A DNA stretch of 64,000 bases. Origin: JAGNHS01 sp964609695. Lineage in GTDB: Bacteria > Bdellovibrionota > UBA2428. The notes below the pieces were generated by a model. It had not been told where the DNA came from and made no database searches. It worked only from the letters and a program-made list of their open reading frames with translations. Both the position numbers and the translations under genes were made by a program. Of the stretch, positions 8,831 to 17,194 are shown piece after piece (position 1 is the first letter of the stretch; every line of letters begins with the position of its first letter). The stretch spans positions 157,660-221,659 of the forward strand of contig CAZSSP010000002.1 of assembly GCA_964609695.1 (NCBI GenBank), given 5' to 3'.

Positions 8831-9747
8831 GATTGCTTTTTCATCCTTGGATCAATCCATGTGTAGACGATGTCGGTGAGCAAGGTTGCGAAAATTAAAA
8901 AGGCTGCAAAAAGTAGAGTCACTCCCATGATGAGAGGATAGTCTCTATTCACAACAGCATTGATAAAATGTGAGCCTAGTCCTGGAATCGAAAAAATATG
9001 TTCGACAATAAAAGAACCCGTAAGAATTGTGGCTGCTAGGGGACCCAGTAAGGTTATGACTGGCAAGCAAGCATTTCGAAGAATGTGAAGATAGAGAACT
9101 CGTTTGGGTGAAAGCCCTTTGGCCCGAGCGGTGCGCACGAAATCCATGGGCCAGACTTCAAGCATGGCCGAACGAGTTTGTCGGGCGATAATGGCCATGG
9201 GCCTTAAGCCTAACACTATGCTGGGTAAAATTTTATTTTCTGGTGCATCCCAAAAAGCTCCAGGAAACCATCCGAGTTTTTGTACAAAAATTAAAATGAA
9301 AATGGCCCCTACTAAAAAACTTGGCAAAGACACTCCGGAAATGGCGGCTATCATTGCGGTCATATCCCAAAGGCTTCCGCGTTTTGCGGCTGCCAAAACA
9401 CCTAATGTCACGCCAAAAAAAACAGCGAGCACAAGCGAATAAAAACCCAATTCAAAAGAAACGGGTAAGGCTTCAGAAACAATGTCGGTCACAGAGCGAC
9501 CTACAAATTTTATCGAGGGGCCGAAATCAAAATGAAAAACGATGTCGCGAATGTAAAATAGGAATTGCTTATACCAAGGTAGATCGAGTTTGAATTTGGC
9601 TTCTAAGGCTTTGATGATTTCTGGGGGAAGGGGTTTGTCGGTGTCAAAGGGACCGCCAGGAATGGCTTTCATAAGTAGAAAAGTCATGAAGGCGATGACA
9701 AGAAGTGTGATCGTTGCCGAAAGAATATTTTCAAAAATTCGCTTCAT
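8827..9747 (-). CDS. Peptide ABC transporter permease, DppB/OppB type
   Basis: 306 residues. It begins with the usual first helix, then FLLMKAIPGGPFDTDKPLPPEI, the OppB/DppB signature. The EAA loop is at VRTARAKGLSPKRVLYLHILRNA (~205-225), and the C-terminal sequence DIVYTWIDPRMK is typical. First gene of the permease pair, translationally coupled to the DppC-type gene. Upstream, TTGCCA-N17-TAGGAC (~9756-9790, minus strand) is a possible promoter. There is no clear Shine-Dalgarno sequence before the ATG. Confidence 0.92.
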   Translation of the reverse strand: MKRIFENILSATITLLVIAFMTFLLMKAIPGGPFDTDKPLPPEIIKALEAKFKLDLPWYKQFLFYIRDIVFHFDFGPSIKFVGRSVTDIVSEALPVSFELGFYSLVLAVFFGVTLGVLAAAKRGSLWDMTAMIAAISGVSLPSFLVGAIFILIFVQKLGWFPGAFWDAPENKILPSIVLGLRPMAIIARQTRSAMLEVWPMDFVRTARAKGLSPKRVLYLHILRNACLPVITLLGPLAATILTGSFIVEHIFSIPGLGSHFINAVVNRDYPLIMGVTLLFAAFLIFATLLTDIVYTWIDPRMKKQS

Positions 9748-9800
9748 GAGGAGTTCTGAACAGTCCTATTGTTTTGCCTAAGACTTGGCAAGACTTATTC

Positions 9801-10835
9801 CTAAGGTTTATATCCCCCAAGAGTATTCCAAATTCGAGGATCTAAAATATTGTCTTTAGTGGCAAAAGGAAAGAGTCGGTCTTTGCTGGAAATGAGTGGA
9901 ATAGGGAGTCGAGTGATTTCTAAATTCTTTAAGTTCGCGGGACTTATAAAATCTAAACGACATTCCATTTCAAGTTTAGGGGAATTTTCAATTTTTTTTC
10001 CTTGAATGAGCCATCGACTTAAAAACCAATTTTCTAAATAGGCACAGAGTTCTTTTCCAAGAGGAAGCTTTTGTTTGTAAATTAATTTTGGAATGGCATT
10101 AAAATTTGAAGAGTTTTTATTAATATTTTCCATCGGAATAATGGGGCTTCTGTATTTGAGTTTTAGGGGGCTATCTTGGAGTGAATACCAACGCAAAAAA
10201 GAGGTCCAGAGGGCATCATTGTTAGAGTTTAAATTTTGTAGGTTCACTTGGATTAAGGTGGATTCACCGCCGGCCATTAACCATTCATTCAATTGAGGAA
10301 ATTCTAAGTCTAGATTTTCCTTTTCATTAAATTCAAGTGTTGGAAGATGCCATTTGTTTTCTAATTCTAAAGAAGGGTTGGGTAGCGTTGGGGTTTTCCC
10401 TTGGTTGTAGAGGGCGTCAAAGGCAGAAAATCTAAAATGATTTAATGTAGTTTCGATTTCAAACTGCGAACATGAATTCATAGGAATTTGAATTTTCTTT
10501 TCGTAAAGGCATTCTAGTTTGGGGCTTTTGGATTGAACTTCGATGTCTTTACAAAGAGTTTTTTGTCGACTCCATTCCACTAAGAGAATTTTTTCATGCT
10601 CCGCGCAGGACCAATGGAGATTCGGTGCCATCAAAAAACTAGGACGCGATAATTCTTCCCAAAAAAAGGACATAAAAGGGCTGTCTAATGTTTGTTTGTC
10701 GATTTTTAACTGACGTTTTAATGTCTTTTGGGAATTTTCTGATTTTTGAGTGCAGTTTGAGGCAAAGGTCGCGATAAAGACGAGGCCGACGATAAAGCGG
10801 CCATGTTTTTTGTAGGATAAAACTCGATGCTCCAT
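9801..10835 (-). CDS. Exported protein of unknown function overlapping the ftsB-like gene
   Basis: 344 residues. The N-terminus (KKHGRFIVGLVFIATFASNC) is a signal sequence with a cysteine where a lipoprotein would be modified, but the -3 to -1 residues (ASN) are a poor lipobox. The rest is soluble with many short helices, and no known domain is apparent. The start lies 118 nt inside the preceding gene, in another frame. It is supported by a good ribosome-binding site (AAGGACGACGA then ATG) and by the signal peptide starting there. Translation is probably coupled to the ftsB-like gene, and a role in the envelope or division is possible. Confidence 0.65.
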   Translation of the reverse strand: MEHRVLSYKKHGRFIVGLVFIATFASNCTQKSENSQKTLKRQLKIDKQTLDSPFMSFFWEELSRPSFLMAPNLHWSCAEHEKILLVEWSRQKTLCKDIEVQSKSPKLECLYEKKIQIPMNSCSQFEIETTLNHFRFSAFDALYNQGKTPTLPNPSLELENKWHLPTLEFNEKENLDLEFPQLNEWLMAGGESTLIQVNLQNLNSNNDALWTSFLRWYSLQDSPLKLKYRSPIIPMENINKNSSNFNAIPKLIYKQKLPLGKELCAYLENWFLSRWLIQGKKIENSPKLEMECRLDFISPANLKNLEITRLPIPLISSKDRLFPFATKDNILDPRIWNTLGGYKP

Positions 10836-11110
10836 TCGTCGTCCTTCAAAAAGCCTAACTCTTCCCTGAGTAGGCGTTCTTTGAGTTTGGTCGACTTTCG
10901 AAGGCGTTGCAAGCTTTCTTCTTTTTCGGCGATAGCCAATTTTTCTTTTTGAATTTTGTCGTTGGTCACTTTGATTTCTTGCTTAATGTAATAATGGTGA
11001 ACCCAACCTCGAGGACCTAATAAATTTATAGAGACTAAACAGAGAGAGAAAAGTGCATAATGCTTAGGCGCCCAGCTTCCTGGATCGAGGATTTCGCTCA
11101 GAAAACTCAC
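10718..11110 (-). CDS. FtsB/DivIC-like septum formation initiator protein
   Basis: 130 residues from a GTG that overlaps the pyruvate kinase stop by 4 nt (GTGA). One membrane helix (residues ~18-34) precedes a short coiled coil rich in Lys/Glu (IKVTNDKIQKEKLAIAEKEESLQRL), followed by LREELGFLKDDEW. This is the usual FtsB/DivIC layout, where the last motif corresponds to the conserved AREELGxxxxxE. Such proteins form a complex with FtsL and FtsQ at the division septum. The ~35-residue tail after this motif is not part of the family core and is the part overlapped by the next gene. Confidence 0.75.
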   Translation of the reverse strand: MSFLSEILDPGSWAPKHYALFSLCLVSINLLGPRGWVHHYYIKQEIKVTNDKIQKEKLAIAEKEESLQRLRKSTKLKERLLREELGFLKDDEWSIEFYPTKNMAALSSASSLSRPLPQTALKNQKIPKRH

Positions 11111-12585
11111 ATGAGGCTCCTGAATTGCCTCACCACAACGGTGTTGGCTGTTCCGACTAATCGTGAAGTAGGGATTCCCGCAGTTAAGATTGCAATGTCA
11201 CTTTTTTTAACCTGGCCAATTCGTTTGAGTTCATCCATGAGTTCGTCAAAGATGGTGTAGTCTTGTTGTTGCATTTCTTTCCAAGGCACCACAAAAATCC
11301 CCCAACTTAAACAGAGTTGTTTTTGAACTTTTTGGTTTTCTACAAAAGCAAAAATGGGCATAGATGGGCGATGTTTAGCGAGCAGTCTTGCCGATTGACC
11401 GCTTCGAGTGAGGCAAGCAAGGCATTTAGCTTTTAGGTTGGTAGCCAACACGACTGCGGCAGATTCGATGGCGGCAGAAATCGGAACTGCATCTTCGAGT
11501 GTGCCCTCAATGAGATCGTTGGGATTGGCTGTTTGGCGCATATAAGTTTCAGCGGCTTCAACAATGTTGGCCATAGTGGAAACAGCCTCGATGGGATATT
11601 TTCCGACAGAACTTTCGTTAGAGAGCATGAGGGCATCTGTTCCATCAAAAACTGCATTGGAGATATCGCTGGCTTCGGCGCGAGTTGGGGTGGGGTTTTC
11701 GACCATGCTTGTTAGCATTTGAGTGGCTGTTATAACGGGACGTGCGTATTGGTGAGACATGTTAATGATTTTCTTTTGCCAAACCGGGACGTTTTCATTT
11801 CCTATCTCGACACCGAGATCGCCACGCGCCACCATGATTCCATCGCTGGCTTTGATGATGTCTTCGAGCTCTTGAAGAGCTTCGGCTTTTTCTATTTTGG
11901 CAATCACCATGATTCCAGATTTTTTGTCGGCTAAATAAGATTTTAAATAACGAATTTCTCTCGCTGTTCTGACAAAGCTAAGAGCGAAAAAATCGACATC
12001 ATGTTCTAGGCCAAATTGAATGTCTTCCCAGTCTTTTTCTGTAATTCCTGAGGCGCTTAAACGCGCTCCCTGAAAATTAACTCCTTTGTTGTCGAAAAGA
12101 ACGTTGCCGGCTTCAACTTCGGCGAGCAGTAAATTTTTTGAAGGAATTTTTTCGATAACCTTTAGACGAATTAAACCATCGTCCAGAAGCATTAATGAAT
12201 TGGGAATTAAATCTTCAACAAGCCTGGGGTAGCTGACTTCAACGGGAAAAGCTTCACTACCATCGGCAAGGACTCGAGTGGCTTGGGCATCAATTCCTCT
12301 AAAATAAAGTTTTTTTCCCTTATCTAATGGAATGGGAGCTTTTAGTTTTCCAACGCGAATTTTGGGTCCTTGAAGATCGGCTAATATTCCAACGGGAATG
12401 TTGAGGCGTTTAGAGGCCTCGCGGACTAAAGCGATGTTTTCTTTGTGTTGCTTATGATCGCCATGTGAAAAATTGATTCGAGCCACATCCATTCCAGCTT
12501 CGATGATTTTAAGAAGGTTTTCTAAACTGTTACTGGCAGGGCCAAGCGTGCAAACTATTTTAGAGCGTCGGGTAGGGTGTCTCAC
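11107..12585 (-). CDS. pyk: Pyruvate kinase
   Basis: 492 residues, normal for the enzyme. It converts phosphoenolpyruvate and ADP to pyruvate and ATP. Landmarks include RRSKIVCTLGPAS and ARINFSHGDH near the N-terminus, the active-site MVIAKIEKAEAL (~220-235), MVARGDLGVEI, and ATQMLTSMVENPTPTRAEASDISNAVFDGTDALMLS (~285-320). The C-terminal regulatory domain is complete. The start is GTG, with no Shine-Dalgarno sequence but a -10 element 7 nt upstream. It is the first gene of a coupled unit with the FtsB-like and exported proteins. Confidence 0.97.
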   Translation of the reverse strand: MRHPTRRSKIVCTLGPASNSLENLLKIIEAGMDVARINFSHGDHKQHKENIALVREASKRLNIPVGILADLQGPKIRVGKLKAPIPLDKGKKLYFRGIDAQATRVLADGSEAFPVEVSYPRLVEDLIPNSLMLLDDGLIRLKVIEKIPSKNLLLAEVEAGNVLFDNKGVNFQGARLSASGITEKDWEDIQFGLEHDVDFFALSFVRTAREIRYLKSYLADKKSGIMVIAKIEKAEALQELEDIIKASDGIMVARGDLGVEIGNENVPVWQKKIINMSHQYARPVITATQMLTSMVENPTPTRAEASDISNAVFDGTDALMLSNESSVGKYPIEAVSTMANIVEAAETYMRQTANPNDLIEGTLEDAVPISAAIESAAVVLATNLKAKCLACLTRSGQSARLLAKHRPSMPIFAFVENQKVQKQLCLSWGIFVVPWKEMQQQDYTIFDELMDELKRIGQVKKSDIAILTAGIPTSRLVGTANTVVVRQFRSLM

Positions 12586-12592
12586 AGTTTTT

Positions 12593-12621
12593 AGTTTAAT
12601 CGAGACGTTACTGTGAGTCAG
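12593..12621 (-). promoter_or_regulatory. Probable promoter for pyk, leaderless geometry
   Basis: Read on the minus strand: -35 CTGACT, 17-bp spacer, -10 TAAACT, then 7 nt to the GTG start at 12585. A 7-bp inverted repeat (CTCACAG at 12581-12587, CTGTGAG at 12611-12617) spans the start codon and the spacer, and could be an operator. Confidence 0.4.
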
Positions 12622-12664
12622 TTTCTTGTGGTCAAAAAATAGGCTCCTTTAAGAAAAAAATTTC

Positions 12665-13240
12665 TTACATTTGGATTATGTCTAGAAAATACACGTTTCT
12701 GACAGTTCCTTCGCCTTTGAATTCACCCTTTTCAAGTTCGTCAACAAAAGCCTCTACAAGCTTGTCTTTAAGTTGTAGTTTCCCGTGGACTTTTTTAAGC
12801 TGCTCTTTAGGAAATTGGCTAATAACACTTAGGGCTCGAGCTCGTATCATCAAATCTCGTCTTTTGAGCATTTTAGAGACTTCTTCATTGGTGACTTCAA
12901 TGGATATTCTTGTTCTCATAGTCGTGGTGGGAGAGGTGTTTACGATAATTTCTCCCAAGTCGTAATCTCTAAAGTCTTTTTCGTTTTCTTCAATAGAAGC
13001 CACTACGCGCTGTTCAAGCTTGGCGCGAGTTAAACGAGTTTTGGGCTGATTGAAGACACCATTAAATAGAAAGCCAACAGCCGTTAATAGAACGACTAGT
13101 TGAAGACTTAATCCAATAAGTATCTTATTAACTTTGAAGCCTGATTTTTTAGGGCTCTCACCGCCTTCTTCAGCTGGGGCGGCAACAGGAGCCGGCGATG
13201 CGGCTTCTTCATTAGTTGGGGCATTTTCTTCTTCGGCCAT
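12665..13240 (-). CDS. fliL: Flagellar basal body-associated protein FliL
   Basis: 191 residues from the ATG at 13240, chosen because GGAGG lies 5 nt upstream (13246-13250). Another ATG at 13252 and a TTG at 13255 are in frame but lack a ribosome-binding site. An Ala/Glu/Pro-rich cytoplasmic tail is followed by one membrane helix (VNKILIGLSLQLVVLLTAVGFLF) and a periplasmic FliL domain (DYDLGEIIVNTSP..., ISIEVTNEEV..., VRNVYFLDIIQM). FliL rings surround stator units of the flagellar motor. No other flagellar gene is in the window, so here it is an orphan. Confidence 0.85.
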   Translation of the reverse strand: MAEEENAPTNEEAASPAPVAAPAEEGGESPKKSGFKVNKILIGLSLQLVVLLTAVGFLFNGVFNQPKTRLTRAKLEQRVVASIEENEKDFRDYDLGEIIVNTSPTTTMRTRISIEVTNEEVSKMLKRRDLMIRARALSVISQFPKEQLKKVHGKLQLKDKLVEAFVDELEKGEFKGEGTVRNVYFLDIIQM

Positions 13241-13326
13241 AGGACCCTCCATCAACGCACTGCACTATAATTCTTTATATTACTGGATTTTGGGGGTTTT
13301 GAATGTGAAGATTTGAATCAGTTTAT

Positions 13327-14058
13327 ATGAAGAATGGATGGACCCAGTATCCCACTGAAAAGAAAAGATTTTGGGACCTTTATCTCATTAGAAATAATGG
13401 GGAATGGTTGGGTTTTCGTATTCCTTTGGCTTCTTTGCAAAGGGTTTCAACTTATTTTGTGCTGAGTTTATGCCTTTTGGCTTTGAGTCTGGTCGGATGG
13501 TTGTTTTCACGTTGGGAAACGCATCGCATGCAGCAGGAAGTCCAGCAACTTCGATTAGAGCGAGAGGCTTATCTAAAAAAATCACTTCCTAACGAAAATC
13601 CTGGCTCCAGTGAAATTACGGGTTCGGAAGGAACTGGAGACTATTCGATTTTTCCAAGTTTAGAAGCCAAAGATTTTCATTCTATTTTGGTTGAAGCTCA
13701 GAATTTTAAAGCCATTTATCAAAAAAACGCTCAATCACTCAAAGTCGATTTTGAACTTCATCGCCTTCCTCCCCGAGACGGTCCTCTCAGTGTTTTTTGG
13801 GTCATGCTACTTCACGGCTCACCAGGAATTTTATCTTTTCCAGAAGCTTTAACGAGTCGTTCGGGAGAAATTTTACTTTATCATAGAGGATTTCAAGTGA
13901 AGGACATCAAGGGCGAGCTGGAAATTCATAAACAGTTTCCACTATCCTATTTTGTTGAAAATGCTGGAGCAGAGCCTCTTTATGCGAGTTTGTATCTTTA
14001 TGATGAAAAGGGTTCTCTGCTTGCTCGTTACAGACAAAGCTTGGAGATTGAGCGATGA
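13327..14058 (+). CDS. Single-pass membrane protein paired with a bactofilin
   Basis: 243 residues. A basic cytoplasmic start of ~35 residues precedes one membrane helix (YFVLSLCLLALSLVGWLFS, ~42-62), a short coiled coil (HRMQQEVQQLRLEREAYL) and a periplasmic domain of ~150 residues ending LARYRQSLEIER. I do not recognise the periplasmic domain. The stop overlaps the bactofilin ATG (ATGA), so the two are co-translated. Bactofilins often recruit membrane-bound cell wall enzymes; this protein could be the membrane adaptor of such a polymer (inference). Confidence 0.7.
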   Translation: MKNGWTQYPTEKKRFWDLYLIRNNGEWLGFRIPLASLQRVSTYFVLSLCLLALSLVGWLFSRWETHRMQQEVQQLRLEREAYLKKSLPNENPGSSEITGSEGTGDYSIFPSLEAKDFHSILVEAQNFKAIYQKNAQSLKVDFELHRLPPRDGPLSVFWVMLLHGSPGILSFPEALTSRSGEILLYHRGFQVKDIKGELEIHKQFPLSYFVENAGAEPLYASLYLYDEKGSLLARYRQSLEIER

Positions 14059-14432
14059 GTTTCGCCGAAGAAGAAAAACTATTTTGGAACGAGCTCGAAG
14101 TATTACGCGATCAGCATTGGTTGAGCAATTCATTTAGCGGTGATGGGAATTGGGAATTCTCTGGACAAATGCGCTTTGCAGGACAATTTAAAGGAAAAAT
14201 TTCGGGAGATGAGCTTTCAACTCTTCAAGTTCTTAAAGGCGCAAAAGTTGAAGGTCTTGTGGAAGTGCCTCATTTGATAGTCGAAGGACAATTGATTGAA
14301 TGCGAAGTCATAGCCAAACATATTTTATTCAAAAAGGGTTGCTTGGTGACTGGAAAAATTACAGCCGATAAAGTTCTTGTCGAAGAGGGTGCAAAAGTCG
14401 AGGCCCTATTTGAATCCGTTAAAAAAACTTAG
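14055..14432 (+). CDS. Bactofilin family cytoskeletal protein
   Basis: 125 residues. The central ~85 residues show the right-handed beta-helix repeat of bactofilins (DUF583): spaced hydrophobic and glycine positions in GNWEFSGQMRFAGQFKGKISG, LKGAKVEGLVEVPHLIVEG, and CLVTGKITADKVLVEEGAKVEA. Bactofilins polymerise without nucleotide and scaffold cell shape or envelope machines. It is the second gene of a pair with the membrane protein upstream. It converges on the GH1 gene with a 4-nt overlap of stop codons. Confidence 0.85.
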   Translation: MSFAEEEKLFWNELEVLRDQHWLSNSFSGDGNWEFSGQMRFAGQFKGKISGDELSTLQVLKGAKVEGLVEVPHLIVEGQLIECEVIAKHILFKKGCLVTGKITADKVLVEEGAKVEALFESVKKT

Positions 14433-15757
14433 TTATTTTTTATAAGATTTTTATAAACTTCCGCTGAGGGTCTTAGCTTTCGAGAGGCCTTATTTTCATA
14501 GTCGATTTCGACGAGTCCAAAGCGTGGGTCGTATCCTAAGGCCCATTCAAAATTATCAGTCAGTGACCAGTAATAATACCCTAAAATCGCTACTCCAGAT
14601 TTCTGTGCGTCTTTAAGAGAGGCGATATGATCTTTAATGAATTTTGCGCGAATCAAATCTTTTTGATCGGCCACGCCATTTTCAGTGATCATAACGGGTA
14701 GTTTAAATCTTTCATAGCTTTGCCTAGCAGCCATCCCCAAACCTTCAGGATAGATTTCCCAATCTAAATCTGATTTTGGAAGATCACCTTGGCTGGCTAT
14801 AACGAAGGGGGCTTTAAGACTTACGCTCATTAAGGCTCTCCCATAATAATTGATTCCTAAATAATCGAGGCCAGGAGTTTGATTGAGTTTTAAATTTTCT
14901 TTAATTCTTCCTCCACCAGGCATCCAGACGTTGAGTTTTCCAGTCATCATGGAATTTACTATTTGATCGTTCCAAACTTTGTCGGTGATTTTTGCTGCAA
15001 TCCAATCCAAAGGATTCCATTTGTTTTTAGCTTCAAAAATTCGCCAATGATGGGCGATACTCACTTGTAGCAAGGGATTTATGCCCTTCATGTAGTTAAC
15101 GGCGCTCACATGAGCGCGAATAATTTGTGCTGTGGCTAAAACAGCATTTTTAATTTGTCCTTTTTCACCAGGTGGCCAAATCCCTTCGAGATATCCATTG
15201 TGAACTAATACGTTAGGTTCATTGAATGTGATCCAATGTTTTACGTTGTAAGGTGGAGGTGAGAATTCTTTAGTTAATATTTCGGCGTATGAACTAAATT
15301 CATTGACGAAGTCGGGAGAGAGTAGACCGCCCGTTTTTACGAGCCATATTGGAAGCACAAAGTGATGCAGGGTGATCACAGGTTCCAGATCGTATTCACG
15401 CATTTTTAAAATAATTTTTTTATATTTTAAAATTGCACTTGGATTGACTTTGCTTTTGCTAGGAAAAATTCTTTCCCAAGCTATGGAGAGGCGATAGGAG
15501 TTAAGCCCGAGCTCTTTTGCAATTTTAAAATCTTCTTCATAGCGATTCCAAAAATCTGTGGCTTTTTCTCCGTTATGGTTTTTAGCAACCTTTCCAGAGA
15601 TTCGAGTCCACTCTCTCCAGTCAGAATCCTCAGGACTACCCTCTACTTGAAAAGCGGCACTAGCAGCACCCCATAGGAAATTTTCTGCTGCCTTTGCCGA
15701 AGAATTTTGAAGGCAAGTAAAAAATAAAAAGACGAAACTCGATAAGAAGAATTTCAT
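14429..15757 (-). CDS. Exported glycoside hydrolase family 1 (beta-glucosidase type)
   Basis: 442 residues. The catalytic domain starts at ENFLWGAASAAFQVEGSP and is preceded by a signal peptide (MKFFLSSFVFLFFTCLQNSSAKA). Both GH1 glutamates are present: acid/base Glu180 in TFNEPN and nucleophile Glu359 in ITENG. Other family blocks are SYRLSIAWERIFP and YYWSLTDNFEWALGYDPRFGL. Retaining GH1 enzymes cleave beta-glucosides, galactosides or related oligosaccharides. Most bacterial GH1 enzymes are cytoplasmic, so a signal peptide is notable. It probably acts on periplasmic or external oligosaccharides. Confidence 0.93.
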   Translation of the reverse strand: MKFFLSSFVFLFFTCLQNSSAKAAENFLWGAASAAFQVEGSPEDSDWREWTRISGKVAKNHNGEKATDFWNRYEEDFKIAKELGLNSYRLSIAWERIFPSKSKVNPSAILKYKKIILKMREYDLEPVITLHHFVLPIWLVKTGGLLSPDFVNEFSSYAEILTKEFSPPPYNVKHWITFNEPNVLVHNGYLEGIWPPGEKGQIKNAVLATAQIIRAHVSAVNYMKGINPLLQVSIAHHWRIFEAKNKWNPLDWIAAKITDKVWNDQIVNSMMTGKLNVWMPGGGRIKENLKLNQTPGLDYLGINYYGRALMSVSLKAPFVIASQGDLPKSDLDWEIYPEGLGMAARQSYERFKLPVMITENGVADQKDLIRAKFIKDHIASLKDAQKSGVAILGYYYWSLTDNFEWALGYDPRFGLVEIDYENKASRKLRPSAEVYKNLIKNN

Positions 15758-15846
15758 TTCTAAGTGATTAGCTTAATTATAAGATATCTTCCAAAGCTCG
15801 ACTTAGGGAAATCGCCGCACTGCGGAGCTGCTTTTTTTAAAATGAC

Positions 15847-16311
15847 TTATAAGCGTTGTTTGGCTTCTGTAAGAGGCAAGCTAAATCCCATCGAGGATGC
15901 TTCAATCACATTGTATCTCACGTAGGGCAAAAGATTTTTAGCAATCTCTTCGCTATTGGTGTGAATGCTATTGTGTTTGGAATTGTTGAGATTCCAAGTG
16001 ATTTTATTTCCTTCGAGTTTAGCGTCTAAATTAGGATGTGCAGGAACGTCTAAAATTTCTGGAATTTCATAATAATGATTTTCGATATAGTGAACAGCTG
16101 AGTTCCAATCGTTAAAAACTTTAAATCGAGTAAAACCTAAACTGTCGTTTCCTTTAATCACAAGGCCTTGTTCGCTAAAACCCATTCTGAGCTCGCTGAT
16201 GGGTTCGGCCTTAGCGAGCCAAAAATAAGCCACAAAAAGGAAAAGATTCGCCAAAGCTAAGAAGAAGACAATCATCCAAATTCTACGAGTATCAATAGCC
16301 TGTGTGTTCAT
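15847..16311 (-). CDS. Small membrane-anchored protein of unknown function
   Basis: 154 residues. An N-terminal membrane helix (IWMIVFFLALANLFLFVAYFWLA, ~11-33) is followed by a periplasmic domain of ~120 residues with no recognised motif. The helix is followed directly by KAEPISEL, so it may be an anchor rather than a cleaved signal. It stands alone between the GH1 gene and a divergent exported-protein gene. The 89-nt gap before GH1 contains a GC-rich stretch but no convincing terminator. Confidence 0.65.
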   Translation of the reverse strand: MNTQAIDTRRIWMIVFFLALANLFLFVAYFWLAKAEPISELRMGFSEQGLVIKGNDSLGFTRFKVFNDWNSAVHYIENHYYEIPEILDVPAHPNLDAKLEGNKITWNLNNSKHNSIHTNSEEIAKNLLPYVRYNVIEASSMGFSLPLTEAKQRL

Positions 16312-16457
16312 AATACTAACGTTGCAAGGGCGATGCCAAAGTTTTGAATATTTTTACTAATAATTTCAGGGGCTTTAGTAAGCTTTGCTGTCTAAATTGT
16401 AGACGTATGCCCAACTAAAAACGTTCTAAGCCTACGCTTAGGGTGTAGAATGAAGCT

Positions 16458-17132
16458 ATGCGCTTTGCTTTAAGCTTTGTGGCCATTATAGGCCTTCATC
16501 TAGGCTCTCAGCAGAGCTGGGCAATTGATGAAATTCCTTGCGCTGAACGCTTAAAAGAGTTTCGTCTCAATACTCTGTTCAATGAGGGCGCGGAAGCCTA
16601 TGTGAAGTCACTAAATTTAAATCTCAGTGTGAGTGAGGTTAAAGTATTGCCAAAAGAGGGAATAGATAAAATTCCTTTATTGGGAAAAACAGTTAAAAGT
16701 GTATTGATTTCAATAAAAGATGTTGATGGAAATACAGTAGCTTTTTCAAGGGTGAATATAGAGCCTATAAAAAAGTTTGGAATCACTCGAGGATATCGAG
16801 CCATCTTTGCTAAATCGGAAACTTTTGGTGAGGCTAATAAAGGGAAATATCTTTCATTGGCTACCTATAAAAAGTTCTTTGATATGTTTCCGGAAATTAC
16901 AGAACTCTATGGAGAGTTAGCTATTGATAACGGGCGAGCTTTTGCGACGGCTTATGATAATATTTCTAAAACTAAAGATAAGAATAAATCCTTCGAAGAG
17001 GCCGTTAAAGAAACACATATGTATCGCTCCATGTCGCGTTTTGGTTTTAGCCAGCTTGATCTTAAAAAGTCTTCAATGAGGCCTGGGTTTCTACAAAAGT
17101 ATAATGTTGTCGTCGTTTTAAAACGACCTTAA
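16458..17132 (+). CDS. Exported protein of unknown function
   Basis: 224 residues with signal peptide (MRFALSFVAIIGLHLGSQQSWA). The mature part is a single soluble domain with one cysteine near its N-terminus. FGITRGYRAIFAKSE and MYRSMSRFGFSQLDLKKS are distinctive but unknown to me. A -10 like TAGAAT (16446-16451) ends 6 nt before the ATG, and no Shine-Dalgarno sequence is visible; the -35 is weak. A perfect 16-bp palindrome (17112-17127) lies inside the last codons. Confidence 0.65.
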   Translation: MRFALSFVAIIGLHLGSQQSWAIDEIPCAERLKEFRLNTLFNEGAEAYVKSLNLNLSVSEVKVLPKEGIDKIPLLGKTVKSVLISIKDVDGNTVAFSRVNIEPIKKFGITRGYRAIFAKSETFGEANKGKYLSLATYKKFFDMFPEITELYGELAIDNGRAFATAYDNISKTKDKNKSFEEAVKETHMYRSMSRFGFSQLDLKKSSMRPGFLQKYNVVVVLKRP

Positions 17133-17141
17133 AGACGAGTT

Positions 17142-17170
17142 TTGACAGACTTCCTCGGATCCCCTAAATA
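17142..17170 (+). promoter_or_regulatory. Sigma70-type promoter for the exported acidic protein gene
   Basis: -35 TTGACA (17142-17147), 17-bp spacer, -10 TAAATA (17165-17170). Unlike several other genes here, this one keeps a leader of ~18 nt with a clear ribosome-binding site, AGGAG (17181-17185), 9 nt before the ATG at 17195. Confidence 0.6.
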
Positions 17171-17194
17171 TTTTGATTCGAGGAGTAAGGGCCC

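Noticed and set aside
15800..15835. GC-rich stretch followed by a T-run, a possible terminator
   Set aside because: The best stem is 5 bp with a 1-nt loop, and no gene on that strand ends just upstream.
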